From an uncultured Acetatifactor sp. (GTDB lineage Bacteria > Bacillota > Clostridia > Lachnospirales > Lachnospiraceae): a stretch of 64,000 nt of DNA. Both the position numbers and the translations under genes were made by a program. Below the pieces are notes generated by a model. The model saw nothing but the letters and a program-made list of their open reading frames with translations. It was not told the DNA's origin and ran no database searches. Shown one piece after another: positions 18,401 to 27,185 of the stretch. Each line of letters opens with the position of its first letter. Positions within the stretch are counted from its first letter, which is position 1. Location of the stretch: the NCBI GenBank assembly GCA_934402375.1, contig CAKRUB010000008.1:1-64000 (forward strand), written 5' to 3'.

Positions 18401-19522
18401 TTACGCCTCCAGCTCCCGCCCGACAAGCTCCAGCGCGGCTGCGATTACCTGATCCATATCGTAGTATTTATACTCGCCCAGACGTCCGCCAAAGATGGTA
18501 TTTTCTTCCTGCGCGGCAAGCTCGCGGTATTCGGCATACAGTTTTCCGTTTTTCTCGTCATTCACCGGATAATACGGTTCGTCCCCCGGCTTCCACTCCG
18601 ATGAATATTCCCGGGAGATCACGGTTTTCGGAAGCTCCTGTCCTTCCGCATCCTTGCCAAACTCGAACCATTTATGCTCAATGATCCGCGTCCACGGGGT
18701 CTCCGCATCGGTGTAGTTCACGGCTGCATTTCCCTGGTAGTTCGGCGTATCCAGCAGCTCTGTCTCAAAACGCACGGAACGATACTCAAGCGTGCCAAGC
18801 CTGTAGTCATAATACGCATCAACCGCTCCCGTATACACAACCTTTTCCGCAATGGAATCAAAAGCCGCCTTTTCCTTTAAGTAGTCCACATTCAATCGCA
18901 CCTCAACGCCTTCCAGCATGTTTTCCACCATGCGTGTATAGCCGCCCACAGGAATCCCCTGAAAGAGTGCATTGAAATAGTTATTGTCAAAGGTCAGGCG
19001 CACCGGAAGACGCTTGATGATAAATGCCGGAAGTTCATTGCAGGGACGCCCCCACTGTTTTTCCGTATAGCCCTTGATGAGCTTTTCATAGATGTCATGT
19101 CCCACCAGAGAGATTGCCTGTTCCTCTAGATTGCGCGGCTCTGTGATCCCCGCTGCTCTTCTCTGCTCCTCAATTTTTGCTGCCGCCTCCTGCGGTGTGA
19201 CAACGCCCCACATTTTGTTAAAAGTGTACATATTAAACGGCAGCGAGTACAGCTCTCCCTTATAATTTGCCACTGGAGAATTCGTAAAGCGGTTAAATAC
19301 CGCAAACCGGTTGACATAATCCCACACCGTCTTATTGTTAGTGTGGAAAATATGTGCGCCATATTTATGTACCTGAATTCCTTCTACCGCCTCCGTATAA
19401 ACGTTGCCGGCTATATTCGGCCGCTTGTCGATGACAAGTACTGTCTTTCCCGCCGCCTTTGCCTCATGTGCAAATACTGCTCCGTAGAGTCCCGCTCCTA
19501 CAACCAGATAATCATATTTCAC
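18401..19522 (-). CDS. glf: UDP-galactopyranose mutase (second, divergent copy)
   Basis: A 373-residue Glf with FAD motif GAGLYGAVFAHEA, the HKYGAHIFHT active-site region, WTRIIEHKWFEF, and the terminal GRLGEYKYYDMDQVI. It belongs to the longer, more common bacterial Glf type and has the balanced composition of the host genome, unlike the AT-rich copy at 7244-8332. It is placed directly upstream of the srtB promoter but probably forms its own unit. It may serve a second Galf polymer or be the ancestral housekeeping copy. Confidence 0.95.
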   Translation of the reverse strand: MKYDYLVVGAGLYGAVFAHEAKAAGKTVLVIDKRPNIAGNVYTEAVEGIQVHKYGAHIFHTNNKTVWDYVNRFAVFNRFTNSPVANYKGELYSLPFNMYTFNKMWGVVTPQEAAAKIEEQRRAAGITEPRNLEEQAISLVGHDIYEKLIKGYTEKQWGRPCNELPAFIIKRLPVRLTFDNNYFNALFQGIPVGGYTRMVENMLEGVEVRLNVDYLKEKAAFDSIAEKVVYTGAVDAYYDYRLGTLEYRSVRFETELLDTPNYQGNAAVNYTDAETPWTRIIEHKWFEFGKDAEGQELPKTVISREYSSEWKPGDEPYYPVNDEKNGKLYAEYRELAAQEENTIFGGRLGEYKYYDMDQVIAAALELVGRELEA

Positions 19523-19631
19523 ACTGTTTTCCCCCTGTTTCTTTTAGGCTATTATATTTCACCGACCATCACTTGTCAATTCCATTCCCAAATCAACACT
19601 TTTTCAGCAATATTTGCAATCTCTCTACATT

Positions 19632-19661
19632 AAAAGCGGGAGCAGCTTACGCTACTCCCGC
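19632..19661 (-). terminator. Terminator of spoVAC
   Basis: The arms GCGGGAGCAGC (19636-19646) and GCTACTCCCGC (19651-19661) pair with one mismatch. On the minus strand the hairpin is followed by TTTTA. The right arm includes the last codons and the stop of spoVAC. Confidence 0.75.
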
Positions 19662-20135
19662 CATATTCAGCACCCAGTAAATCAGTCCCAACAGCCAGCT
19701 TGCAAATATTCCGTACAGGATCACCGGACCGGCGATCGTAAAAATCTTGCACCCGATGCCAAATACCTGTCCCTCCGTCTTATACTCGATGGCGGGAGCG
19801 GCGACACTGTTCGCAAAGCCCGTGATCGGCACCAGTGCACCAGCACCGCCCCACTTTACGATCTTTGGGTAGATGCCGAAACCCGTGAGTACTACTGATA
19901 AAAATACAAGAATCAGAGAGCACCAGCTTCCCGCTGTCTGATCATCCAGCCCCATGTTCCCCGCATAGTTTAAAAGAAACTGTCCGATGCAGCAGATGAC
20001 GCCGCCCGTGACAAACGCTTTCAGCATCTGCAGCCACAGATTATGCGTCGGTGTCACCTGCTTGACGTATTTCTCGTAGTCCTTCTTCTGTTGCTCACTC
20101 TGCGGATTTCCGCTCTGCCCCTTGATCTCTTCCAT
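19647..20135 (-). CDS. spoVAC: Stage V sporulation protein AC
   Basis: A 162-residue membrane protein with four or five helices and the SpoVAC signature PITGFANSVAAPAIEYKTEG followed by KIFTIAGPVILYGI. SpoVA proteins move dipicolinic acid into the forespore and out at germination; SpoVAC acts as a mechanosensitive channel in Bacillus. Unusually, spoVAD and spoVAE do not follow: the next gene is glf and a terminator closes spoVAC. A sigma-G-like promoter lies at 20207-20237. Its presence marks the organism as spore-forming. Confidence 0.93.
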   Translation of the reverse strand: MEEIKGQSGNPQSEQQKKDYEKYVKQVTPTHNLWLQMLKAFVTGGVICCIGQFLLNYAGNMGLDDQTAGSWCSLILVFLSVVLTGFGIYPKIVKWGGAGALVPITGFANSVAAPAIEYKTEGQVFGIGCKIFTIAGPVILYGIFASWLLGLIYWVLNMAGVA

Positions 20136-20206
20136 CTGATTGCCATACCTTTCTTTCCGTTCCCGACAGGATAGGTTCCCGTCTGCGGCATCAATATCTT
20201 TGGTTT

Positions 20207-20237
20207 CAGTATGACCGATATAGAAATTTTTTATGCA
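20207..20237 (-). promoter_or_regulatory. Candidate sigma-G promoter of spoVAC
   Basis: On the minus strand TGCATA (20232-20237), an 18 nt spacer and CATACTG (20207-20213). This fits the sigma-G pattern (GHATR, 17-18 nt, CATNNTA) with one mismatch. It begins about 70 nt before spoVAC, as expected for a forespore gene. Confidence 0.5.
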
Positions 20238-20297
20238 GACTACTTATCTTAATTTCTCGATTAGCTCTGTTCCAGTTTCTTCCTATTTAAATATCTT

Positions 20298-21632
20298 TTA
20301 TTCATACCTGACTGTGCGGATCGTGTGCGCCTCCGCGAGCAGATGGAAGCCCTGTCCGTTCTCGCAGAGATAGACCGGCATATCACGGTCACTCCTGTTG
20401 AGTACGACAACCACCCGGCTGCCGTCCGGATTCCGGAACGCCACCGTCTCGAGTGTGTCCGAATAGCAGGTATTCATGATCTGCTTTGCTCCCGGCTGGA
20501 TGTATCTGCTGAAATGACCTATATAATAATAGGACAATCTCTTCTCAATACCGCCATTGCCGTCACACATAACAGGTGCAGCGCAGAAATTTCCGACATG
20601 ATTCGGACCGCCCTCCGCATTCAGCAGGAGATTCCAGTCGAAGAACGCTTCCACACCCGCCTTAAAATTGCCGAGCATATCATGCGCATACATCTCTGCC
20701 TTCTGTATCTCCCCCGAATCCGAAAATCGGGAATACTCCACGCAGCCCTCCGTAAAGAACAGCCGCTTTTCGGGATATGCCTTTTTCACGGCACGGATAC
20801 CGTCAAAATGGTCTCCAGTGTACCAGTGCATGGCAAGCCCGCTGACTGCATTTCTGCAGCCGGGCACAGTGAAGCTGTCCCGCGCACGGTCGTAGAGATT
20901 TTCCTTGTTGTGATCCCACAAGAACACCTGCACATCATCCAGCCCCGCACGCTTCAATGCCGGTATGAGATAATCGGTAGCAAAATGTCCTTCCTCCTCT
21001 GCCGTATAAATGCAGGAATCCCATGTCTGCACTGCCTCGGGTTCATTCTGGACAGTCAGATAGTTTACCTTCAGTCCTTCCTCCCGCAGTTCCTGCAGGA
21101 AGCGCACATAATATCCTGCCCAGAGCTCGCGGTAATCCGTCTTCAGTTTTCCTCCGTGATTCATGTCTCCGTTTGTCTTCATGAATGCCGGCGGCGACCA
21201 CGGGGAGACCAGAAGCCCGAAGCCCTCCGTGCCGCGCCGTTCCATCGCCTTTTTCACCAGCGGAAGAATCTGCCTGCGGTCATGGGAAATATCAAAGGTT
21301 CTGAGCGTGGTATCTCCCTCTTCAATATAAGTATAGTTTCCCAGCGCAAAGTCACAGCTGTTCATATGAAGTCTGCCGAGATTATATTTCAGCCCGGACT
21401 CTCCGAAGCAGCTCTCCACAAAGTCTTCCGCCGCCTCCGCTGTCAGACTGTCGTAGCATACCGCAGCAGCCTCCGTAAATGCACCTCCGAAGCCCTCCAG
21501 CGTCTGCTCCGTCAGCTCCGGATAGAGCTTCACAACATGGATAAAGTCATCCTGCGGCTGAACGTCCGCCTGCTGCTCCTCCCAGAACCTTTCCTTTTCT
21601 TTATCCGTGACAAACACTTTAATATTTTTCAT
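20298..21632 (-). CDS. Glycoside hydrolase family 30 (glucosylceramidase-like beta-glycosidase)
   Basis: About 444 residues, (beta/alpha)8 barrel plus a beta-sandwich tail. The acid/base Glu197 is in VQNEPEA and the nucleophile Glu295 in RLFFTEGC. GFGGAFTEAAA near the N-terminus and PWSPPAFMKTNGDM are GH30 hallmarks. There is no signal peptide, so it works on imported oligosaccharides, possibly beta-1,6- or beta-1,3-glucan fragments given the GH16 remnant upstream. The ATG at 21632 is preferred because GGAGG stands 5 nt before it. The long open frame opposite this gene is a shadow. Confidence 0.9.
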   Translation of the reverse strand: MKNIKVFVTDKEKERFWEEQQADVQPQDDFIHVVKLYPELTEQTLEGFGGAFTEAAAVCYDSLTAEAAEDFVESCFGESGLKYNLGRLHMNSCDFALGNYTYIEEGDTTLRTFDISHDRRQILPLVKKAMERRGTEGFGLLVSPWSPPAFMKTNGDMNHGGKLKTDYRELWAGYYVRFLQELREEGLKVNYLTVQNEPEAVQTWDSCIYTAEEEGHFATDYLIPALKRAGLDDVQVFLWDHNKENLYDRARDSFTVPGCRNAVSGLAMHWYTGDHFDGIRAVKKAYPEKRLFFTEGCVEYSRFSDSGEIQKAEMYAHDMLGNFKAGVEAFFDWNLLLNAEGGPNHVGNFCAAPVMCDGNGGIEKRLSYYYIGHFSRYIQPGAKQIMNTCYSDTLETVAFRNPDGSRVVVVLNRSDRDMPVYLCENGQGFHLLAEAHTIRTVRYE

Positions 21633-21656
21633 ATCCACCTCCATCGTCCATCTGTA

Positions 21657-22232
21657 TCAGACTGTTTTCTGGTAAACCTCCGCATAATCCACTTCCATCC
21701 GATAAGGAAGATCGGCTTCCCTGATTTCTCCGCCCATAAAACCTCCGACCGCAATGTTCAGGATGAGGTAAAACGGCTGGTCATAGGGCCACGATCTCTC
21801 CGTCTGGTCTTCAGCATCATCCGTCTTGCAATACCGGCAGACGCTCTCCCCGTCAAAGAGATACTCCACATACTCCGGTGTCCACTCAAGCCCATAGACA
21901 TGAAAGTCCTCTGTCACGCCCTCCCTGTGCACGCTGGTGCTGTACTGCTTTGTATCGTGTCTTGTGTGATTGTGATTCTGGGAGTGCAGACTGTAAACAA
22001 GGATATCCTTATTCACCTCCGTATACTCCATCATATCAATCTCTCCACATAACGGCCAGGGAACCCCACGTCTCTCCGCGTCCGGCATGAACCAGAATGC
22101 AGGCCATGCGCCCGCCCCGCCGGGCAGCTTTGCGCGAATCTCAAAGTATCCGTACTGCCACGACTGCCTCTCCCATGTCGTCAGCCGTGCCGAGGTATAC
22201 TCCGCGTTCCCGCCTTCTCCTTTCTCTTTCAT
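21657..22232 (-). pseudogene. GH16 beta-glucanase, N-terminally truncated
   Basis: A 191-residue frame carrying the GH16 catalytic motif EIDMMEY (Glu64, Glu69) and flanking family sequence (YTSARLTTW, GYFEIRAKLPGGAGAWPAFW, DFHVYGLEWTPE, FYLILNIAVGG). Intact laminarinase/lichenase proteins have about 50-60 more residues before YTSARL, forming the first strands of the jelly roll. Here an in-frame TAA sits three codons before the only ATG, and the upstream DNA is purine-rich followed by repeats. I infer a 5' deletion, probably leaving a non-functional protein; a rescued short form cannot be excluded. Confidence 0.75.
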
Positions 22233-22309
22233 ATTCTCTTATTCCTCTTCTGCCCTTAATTCTCTTCTCCTCTTACTCTTTCACGGAACAGACACTTTTC
22301 AATGTAACA

Positions 22310-22627
22310 GTTGCACGGGGTGCACCTGACCGCGATACTAGGTTCAGAAGCCCCGATAGGCTGTAATTGTCTGAATTGTTTGAATGTGTAGGAACCTCTA
22401 GTTGTGCTTAGTGGTGACAAAAGAGCGTTATGAGCAAAAATCCGCCTGTCTGAGCGTAGCGAGTTAAGGATTTTTGCGAATGCCCTTAGCTGTTTGATCA
22501 ACACTTAGCACAACTTGGTTCCGAAACCCTGAAAACAATTCAGACAATTTCAGACAAATGAGCCTGTTTCCCTTGGTATCCAGACCACCGCAAGCGTGCC
22601 TGCGGTGGTCTGTGCATTCCGTACAAC
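22310..22627. repeat. Interrupted copy of the 142 bp repeat (copy D)
   Basis: The left end (22310-22333, GTTGCACGGGGTGCACCTGAC) and right end (22581-22627, with AGACCACCGCA and its complement TGCGGTGGTCT, then GTACAACG) match the ends of the 142 bp repeat at 26994, 44856 and 52943. The middle is replaced by a different foldback element (22334-22580). It fills the gap between the GH16 and GH94 remnants. Confidence 0.65.
22334..22580. mobile_element. 247 bp foldback (MITE-like) element nested in copy D
   Basis: It begins GATACTA and ends TGGTATC. Imperfect inverted arms of about 80 nt are visible: AATTGTCTGAATTGTTTGAA on the left against AACAATTCAGACAATTTCAG on the right, and AGTTGTGCTTAGTG against CACTTAGCACAACT. 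An inner hairpin pairs GCAAAAATCC with GGATTTTTGC. No coding capacity. A solo arm of the same family is at 34828-34880. Confidence 0.65.
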
Positions 22628-22643
22628 GTCACTTGCGGAATCC

Positions 22644-23414
22644 TTAACCGTTTATCAACACTCGTACCTGTCGTTCTCCCGTGCCGCCCTGCAGCATCTC
22701 CGCCGAAATTCCGTCCGTGCCCACCGGCTTTTCATCCAGCCACACAGCCTCAACCGTGCTGTAGACCTCCGCCCCGGAATGAGTCTCAAAACGAATATAC
22801 AGCGGAACACCTGCAAACTCCATATGTACGCCGAGACATCCTTCCTTGTCCAGAAGCTGCTTCATCAGCCTCGGCCGGAACACAAGCCTTCCGTACTCTC
22901 CCCGGATCCCGCAGATTTCCACCAGCACCGTCATCAGCATCCAGCTTGCAGAGCCTGTCAGGTACGGGTACATTCCCCGTCCGGTATCGCTGAAATACTC
23001 CGGCAGCCCCGGATAGATACGACTGTGTTCAAAGTCCTGCGCCTGCCGGTAAAGCGCCTCCAGTGCCTGAAAGCCCTCCCGCACAAACCCTCTTTTCAGC
23101 AGGGCATTCGCATACATGACCGTCATATGGGAAAAAATAGCTCCATTCTCCTTGTGTCCATAGGCGAAGCCAAAGGCTCTGCCCATGTCCTCCCTGCCAT
23201 CCCCGAAGTCCGTATTCAGTCTGTAGCCACCAATTTCTTCCTTATATAAATAGGTATCTGCCGACGACACAATCTGTCGTATCTGCTCCTCCGTCGCAGT
23301 CCCCGACATGATAGGGAATACCTGGCTGGTTAATGTCATCTGCACCCTGCCGTCCGTGACTCCCTCCAGTCTCTCTCCCCGATTGTCATAGTAACCGTTA
23401 TAAAAATTTTTTAA
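22644..23414 (-). pseudogene. C-terminal remnant of a GH94 phosphorylase (1,2-beta-oligoglucan phosphorylase-like)
   Basis: The frame is open from 23414 to its stop at 22644 and has no proper start. It reads NGYYDNRGERLEGVTDGRVQ, SQVFPIMSGTATEEQ, GGYRLNTDFG, GRAFGFAYGHKENGAIFSHM, PGLPEYFSDTGRGMYPYLTG. This is the conserved C-terminal catalytic part of GH94 enzymes. Family members are 800-1100 residues, so three quarters of the gene is missing. The open frame ends upstream at a TGA (23415-23417), next to the esterase gene. With the truncated GH16 it looks like a decayed beta-glucan locus. Confidence 0.8.
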
Positions 23415-23478
23415 TCAGAGTTCACATTTTCGTCACTCGATGCCATTTTTGTTAATTTTCCGGGAATGGGCAGCCGCA

Positions 23479-24246
23479 TCACTGTGCCCCAAACATCATC
23501 TCAATAAACTTTGCCGAATACTCCTTCCAGAAGTCCATATTGTGATCACCTTTGCTTTCGAGGTAGATGTGGGGAATGTCTGTCTCTTCCAGATAACGAT
23601 GGAACGCGCGGTTCTGCTCCAGCAGGAAGTCCTCAGTTCCACAGCTCATGAAGATCTCCGGAATCTGCTGCCCATTGTCCTTCAGCCTCTTCACAAGCAC
23701 CTCGGGATTGTTTTCACTGCTCTCCACCGTCTCCAGATTCCCAAAGCATCCGTAGTAATAATCATAGTTTGCAACCCCGTTGTTTTCTCCCGGCTTCATA
23801 TGCGCGATGTCATGCATGATCAGCGCAGACGACATCGCCGCTACCTTTCCGAAGTGTTTCGGGAACGCAAACGCTGTGTGCAGAGCTCCGAAGCCCCCCA
23901 TCGACAATCCCATCACATAGGTCTCGTCGGCATTCATTGCAAGCCCGAAGGTACGACGCAGATAGTCCACAAGCTCCTCCCCCACAAAGGTACAGAATTT
24001 GTGCCCTGTCGCCGGTCCGTCAAGCCAGAAGCCGTTTTCCCCATTCGGTGTCACAACAGCAAAACGATACTTCTGCGCAAGCTCCTCCGCTACCCAGTTT
24101 TCGGCATCCCCCGTATAACCATGCAACAGAAACAAGGTCTTCAATCTCCTGTTTCCCTCATCCTCCCTGTCATTCGGAAGATACATCTCAAAGCGCACCT
24201 TTCTGTTCAGCGCGTTGGAAAAATACTTTACACTGATTTCTGCCAT
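23479..24246 (-). CDS. Tributyrin/acetyl esterase, alpha/beta hydrolase (esterase D family)
   Basis: A 255-residue serine esterase. The nucleophile elbow GLSMGG places Ser115, with Asp206 in CGTEDFLLE and His235 in SKGDHNMDFW completing the triad. LFLLHGYTGDAENW is the oxyanion-hole region. No signal peptide, so it is cytoplasmic. In gut Firmicutes such enzymes often deacetylate oligosaccharides in glycan-use loci, which fits the GH neighbours. It directly follows the DUF3237 gene (27 nt gap) and precedes the GH94 remnant. Confidence 0.87.
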   Translation of the reverse strand: MAEISVKYFSNALNRKVRFEMYLPNDREDEGNRRLKTLFLLHGYTGDAENWVAEELAQKYRFAVVTPNGENGFWLDGPATGHKFCTFVGEELVDYLRRTFGLAMNADETYVMGLSMGGFGALHTAFAFPKHFGKVAAMSSALIMHDIAHMKPGENNGVANYDYYYGCFGNLETVESSENNPEVLVKRLKDNGQQIPEIFMSCGTEDFLLEQNRAFHRYLEETDIPHIYLESKGDHNMDFWKEYSAKFIEMMFGAQ

Positions 24247-24273
24247 ACTTATCCCTCCCAGAATAAAACTTTC

Positions 24274-24690
24274 TTACTCTTTCCCTTTATAAATTTTTAT
24301 GACAACACTACTCCCATCCGGCTCCACGCTTGCTGTCAGCAGTGCACCCTCAAGCCCTGACAGTGCTTTACTGTCAGTGACAATAGACGGCGTACAGTGC
24401 TTCAGCTCCGTCCCTTGATTTTCAATAAAAATCCGGCATTTCTGTCCCTCAAAATCCTCTCCCTCAAGCATATATCTGGCTGAGAGAAAAGCAGACCCTC
24501 CTTTGGGAATTTTTTGCGTATCAACTCCTGTGCCCATGACTGTGCCAACAAAATAGGGGCTGTTTGCCGTTCCCGTAAACGGAATCATGACGATGTCCTG
24601 CGTGCTGCCACACACACTGTACGCCTCTCCGCACTCTACATGTATCACCAGCAAGGGACTTTCTTTCGTTTCCGCCATCTTAATCACCAT
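24274..24690 (-). CDS. DUF3237 family protein
   Basis: A 138-residue beta-barrel-type protein. The DUF3237 pattern is seen as VMIPFTGTANSPYFVGTVMG, VDTQKI, LSARYMLEGEDFEGQKCRIF, IENQG and the PSIVTDSKAL stretch. Function of the family is not established. It is cotranscribed with the esterase downstream, so a role in the same glycan-use pathway is plausible but only inferred. Start is uncertain: ATG at 24690, or ATG at 24678 (MAETKESP) with GGTG 6 nt upstream. Confidence 0.75.
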   Translation of the reverse strand: MVIKMAETKESPLLVIHVECGEAYSVCGSTQDIVMIPFTGTANSPYFVGTVMGTGVDTQKIPKGGSAFLSARYMLEGEDFEGQKCRIFIENQGTELKHCTPSIVTDSKALSGLEGALLTASVEPDGSSVVIKIYKGKE

Positions 24691-24852
24691 ACCTTTTTTG
24701 CCTGAATAATTTTATCAGATAACACAATCATATAGATAATAATATCAAAAATCAAGAACCTGCCTTATTGAATTTAAAATTCCATTCTCTTTTCCCATCT
24801 TTTAAGATATAATAACCTTATTCTAAAATAGAAAGTGTCCGAATGGACATCA

Positions 24853-24881
24853 ATACCATGATTGAGAAACAATCATGGTAT
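24853..24881. promoter_or_regulatory. 12 bp inverted repeat upstream of yitT
   Basis: ATACCATGATTG (24853-24864) and CAATCATGGTAT (24870-24881) pair perfectly around AGAAA. It ends 47 nt before the yitT start and is followed by TATATATACT, a possible -10 region. It may be an operator or a leader hairpin; there is no U-run. Confidence 0.45.
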
Positions 24882-24927
24882 ACTATATATACTAGGACAA
24901 GCTATACAAAACAGGAGAATTTTAACC

Positions 24928-25794
24928 ATGCGATTGAATAAGTCAACCATCAGACAGACCATACTGGAGTACCTTATGCTCACAGCCGCCACACTGATTC
25001 TCGTTCTCGGTGTGTATCTGTTTAAATTTCCGAATCACTTTTCCTTTGGCGGCGTTACCGGTATTGCCGTCGTCCTGAGCGCTGTCCTTCCCGCCTCGCC
25101 GAGCAGCATTACCTTCATTATCAATGTTGCCCTGTTAGTCCTCGGCTTTCTCTTTCTCGGCAAGGATGCCGGCATTAAGACCGTCTATGTCAGCCTTTTG
25201 ACATCCCTCGGGCTGTCCGTGGCGGAGCTCATCTTCCCGATGGAACAGCCCCTGACCACCGAGCCGGTTCTGGAGCTGGTTTTTGCCATTGTACTGCCCG
25301 CTTTCAGCGCTGCCATTCTGTTCAACATGGGCGCATCCAGTGGCGGAACTGACATTATTGCAATGATTCTGAAAAAATACACCACACTCAACATCGGTAC
25401 GGCGCTCTTCATCGTAGACCTTGGAATCGTCGTTGCGGCATGCTTTGTCTTCGACACCCAGACCGGTCTGTTCTCCCTGTGCGGTCTTCTGGCGAAGTCG
25501 CTCGTTGTGGACGGTGTCATTGAAAATATCAACCTCTGCAAATATTTCACGATCATCTGCGATAACCCTGATCCGATCTGCGATTTTATTTTAAATGACC
25601 TAAACCGCAGCGCGACCGTCTACCATGCGCAGGGCGCTTACCAGCACAACGATAAAACCGTCATCATCACGATCACCAAGCGCAGTCAGGCGGTAGAGCT
25701 GCGAAACTTTATCCGTAAGACCCAGCCCGGCGCTTTCATTGCCATCACAAACAGCAGCGAAATCATAGGAAAAGGCTTCCGGGGATTCAACTGA
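24928..25794 (+). CDS. YitT family membrane protein (DUF161/DUF2179)
   Basis: A 289-residue protein with five or six N-terminal membrane helices including HFSFGGVTGIAVVL and MGASSGGTDIIAMIL, the glycine-rich repeats of the YitT/DUF161 domain. A soluble DUF2179 domain (about 200-285) ends in GAFIAITNSSEIIGKGF. Transport activity is suspected for the family but not proven. The ATG at 24928 has AGGAG 10 nt upstream; earlier in-frame starts run through the inverted repeat and are less likely. Convergent with spoVAA; a shared terminator follows. Confidence 0.88.
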   Translation: MRLNKSTIRQTILEYLMLTAATLILVLGVYLFKFPNHFSFGGVTGIAVVLSAVLPASPSSITFIINVALLVLGFLFLGKDAGIKTVYVSLLTSLGLSVAELIFPMEQPLTTEPVLELVFAIVLPAFSAAILFNMGASSGGTDIIAMILKKYTTLNIGTALFIVDLGIVVAACFVFDTQTGLFSLCGLLAKSLVVDGVIENINLCKYFTIICDNPDPICDFILNDLNRSATVYHAQGAYQHNDKTVIITITKRSQAVELRNFIRKTQPGAFIAITNSSEIIGKGFRGFN

Positions 25795-25809
25795 TTCCCG
25801 AAAGCCTTT
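25771..25809. terminator. Bidirectional terminator between yitT and spoVAA
   Basis: AAAGGCTTCCGGG (25771-25783) pairs with CCCGAAAGCCTTT (25797-25809) with one mismatch. The hairpin contains the yitT stop codon. It can serve both convergent genes, though the T-runs are short. Confidence 0.65.
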
Positions 25810-25822
25810 CCTTAAGCTATTT

Positions 25823-26452
25823 TCAAGACGCATCCTCTTCCTTTCCTTCCCTGCCGGCGATGGCGATCAGCGCCTTATCGACATCCTCCTCGTAATTTCG
25901 GATGGAGACCTCGATCGGCGTCGGATCCTTTGTCAGCCTTCTTCCCCCGATATGATTGAAGAAGACAATGATTCCGACCGCCAGTCCGATGGAGTAGGAA
26001 ACCTCAAGCGTGTTCAGTCCCTGCGGCTCCCTGTTCATGACAATCTGATAAAATTCCGTAAACACTTCATTGATTCCCACATCGTTGTGGTACGCCATGA
26101 TAGTGAACGCAGTGCCGAAAAAGCTCACCAGACAGACCAATGCCGCGCGCAGCCACTGCTGCCAGCCTTTGTGTTTATTGACGCTGATCCACTCGACCAG
26201 AACATCCGGCTCCCCGACAATCTGTACACTGATGTCACTGCACTCATTCTCCATCAGCTCGACGAGCTTTAAGGTGCTGATCACGCACCGTTTCGTCCCC
26301 TCCTTTGTAAAATGATGTACCTTCAATGCCCTCAGCCTCGCGCTGAGAACGGAATCAGAGCACCGTACCGTCCCCATATCCGACATGAAAACATCCGGAG
26401 ACTGCACCTCCACATTCCTCTCACATTTCAAATATACCGTTTTATTCTGCAT
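25823..26452 (-). CDS. spoVAA: Stage V sporulation protein AA
   Basis: A 209-residue protein: a soluble N-terminal domain (about 1-95) with VYLKCERNVEV and RCVISTLKLVELM, and two membrane helices around 100-120 and 150-170. GINEVFTEFYQIV lies between the helices and a charged tail follows. Length and layout fit SpoVAA, part of the forespore inner-membrane complex for dipicolinic acid. It follows spoVAB by 25 nt. The order AB-AA is reversed from Bacillus spoVA operons. Confidence 0.85.
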   Translation of the reverse strand: MQNKTVYLKCERNVEVQSPDVFMSDMGTVRCSDSVLSARLRALKVHHFTKEGTKRCVISTLKLVELMENECSDISVQIVGEPDVLVEWISVNKHKGWQQWLRAALVCLVSFFGTAFTIMAYHNDVGINEVFTEFYQIVMNREPQGLNTLEVSYSIGLAVGIIVFFNHIGGRRLTKDPTPIEVSIRNYEEDVDKALIAIAGREGKEEDAS

Positions 26453-26477
26453 ACCACACTTACTCCTTATACCCCTC

Positions 26478-26960
26478 TCACGGCTTCACCGTTCTGTGAA
26501 ACTCCGTTGCAAAATACAGCAGCGACCCACAGAGCTTTCCAATCGCAATGCTCAGAACCGCCAGCCCGATTCCATGCCGGAACGAAATCCGTCGGGCAAG
26601 GATGGGAATACTGTCCAGCATCTCTGCAATCGCCAGCGCAAGACAACCGATGAACATACCCGAAAACAGCCCGAATGCCGCCTGCCAGAAGACGCCGACT
26701 CCCTGAATCATGTTCAGGTACTGCGGAAATCTCTGCTGCCACCATGCCCCGAACTGACAGTACCTCGAAAAGACACTGAGAACAGCGCCCGTCAGCGTCC
26801 CGAAGATAACCATCTCTTCATATAATATGACCTTGCCCGCCGTGTGCGTCTTCCCGGCAAACCTCGGAACAAGTCCCACCGCCACGAGCACGGTGAATAC
26901 ACCCGCCGAGGAAAGAAGACCGTAGCTGACGCCCACAACGATCAGAAAAAATGTTTTCAT
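26478..26960 (-). CDS. spoVAB: Stage V sporulation protein AB
   Basis: 160 residues, four or five membrane helices: MKTFFLIVVGVSYGLLSSAG at the start, VAVGLVPRFAGKT, then the middle AAFGLFSGMFIGCLALAIAE and LARRISFR. These match SpoVAB. The ATG at 26960 with GGAG upstream is chosen. A longer in-frame reading (to 27233) would translate the intergenic 142 bp repeat and is rejected. A sigma-G-like promoter at 27186-27216 leaves a ~220 nt leader that contains that repeat. Confidence 0.87.
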   Translation of the reverse strand: MKTFFLIVVGVSYGLLSSAGVFTVLVAVGLVPRFAGKTHTAGKVILYEEMVIFGTLTGAVLSVFSRYCQFGAWWQQRFPQYLNMIQGVGVFWQAAFGLFSGMFIGCLALAIAEMLDSIPILARRISFRHGIGLAVLSIAIGKLCGSLLYFATEFHRTVKP

Positions 26961-26993
26961 CACCCATCTCCTCCACAACCCTTTTATATGCCA

Positions 26994-27135
26994 CGTTGCG
27001 CAGAATGCACAGACCACCGCAGGCACGCTTGCGCTACCTTCCGCTCGCAACGGACGCATAAGCTGCCATAGTACGGCAGCTAAGCGCCGGCGGCTCCAGA
27101 GTGCGCTGCTTGTGGTCAGGTGCATCCTGTGCAAC
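26994..27135 (+). repeat. 142 bp structured dispersed repeat, copy A
   Basis: It begins CGTTGCGCAGAATGCACAG and ends CAGGTGCATCCTGTGCAAC, so its ends are imperfect inverted repeats. It holds an inner stem AGCTGCC/GGCAGCT around ATAGTAC. Copies B (44856-44997) and C (52943-53083) are in the opposite orientation. It lies in the spoVAB leader. No reading frame of its own. Confidence 0.8.
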
Positions 27136-27185
27136 TGTTTCCCGATGCTATGAGTTTCATAATAACAGGAAACAACAGATAACTT

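Noticed and set aside
20325..22052. Long open frame opposite the GH30 and GH16 genes
   Set aside because: It is antisense to clear glycosidase motifs, has no domain, and reflects GC-rich codon use on the other strand.
22334..22580. Insertion sequence with transposase
   Set aside because: Only non-coding foldback DNA is present; no transposase frame in the element or nearby.
27001..27135. Rho-independent terminator or riboswitch
   Set aside because: Structured, but with no U-run, and the same sequence occurs in front of unrelated genes in both orientations.
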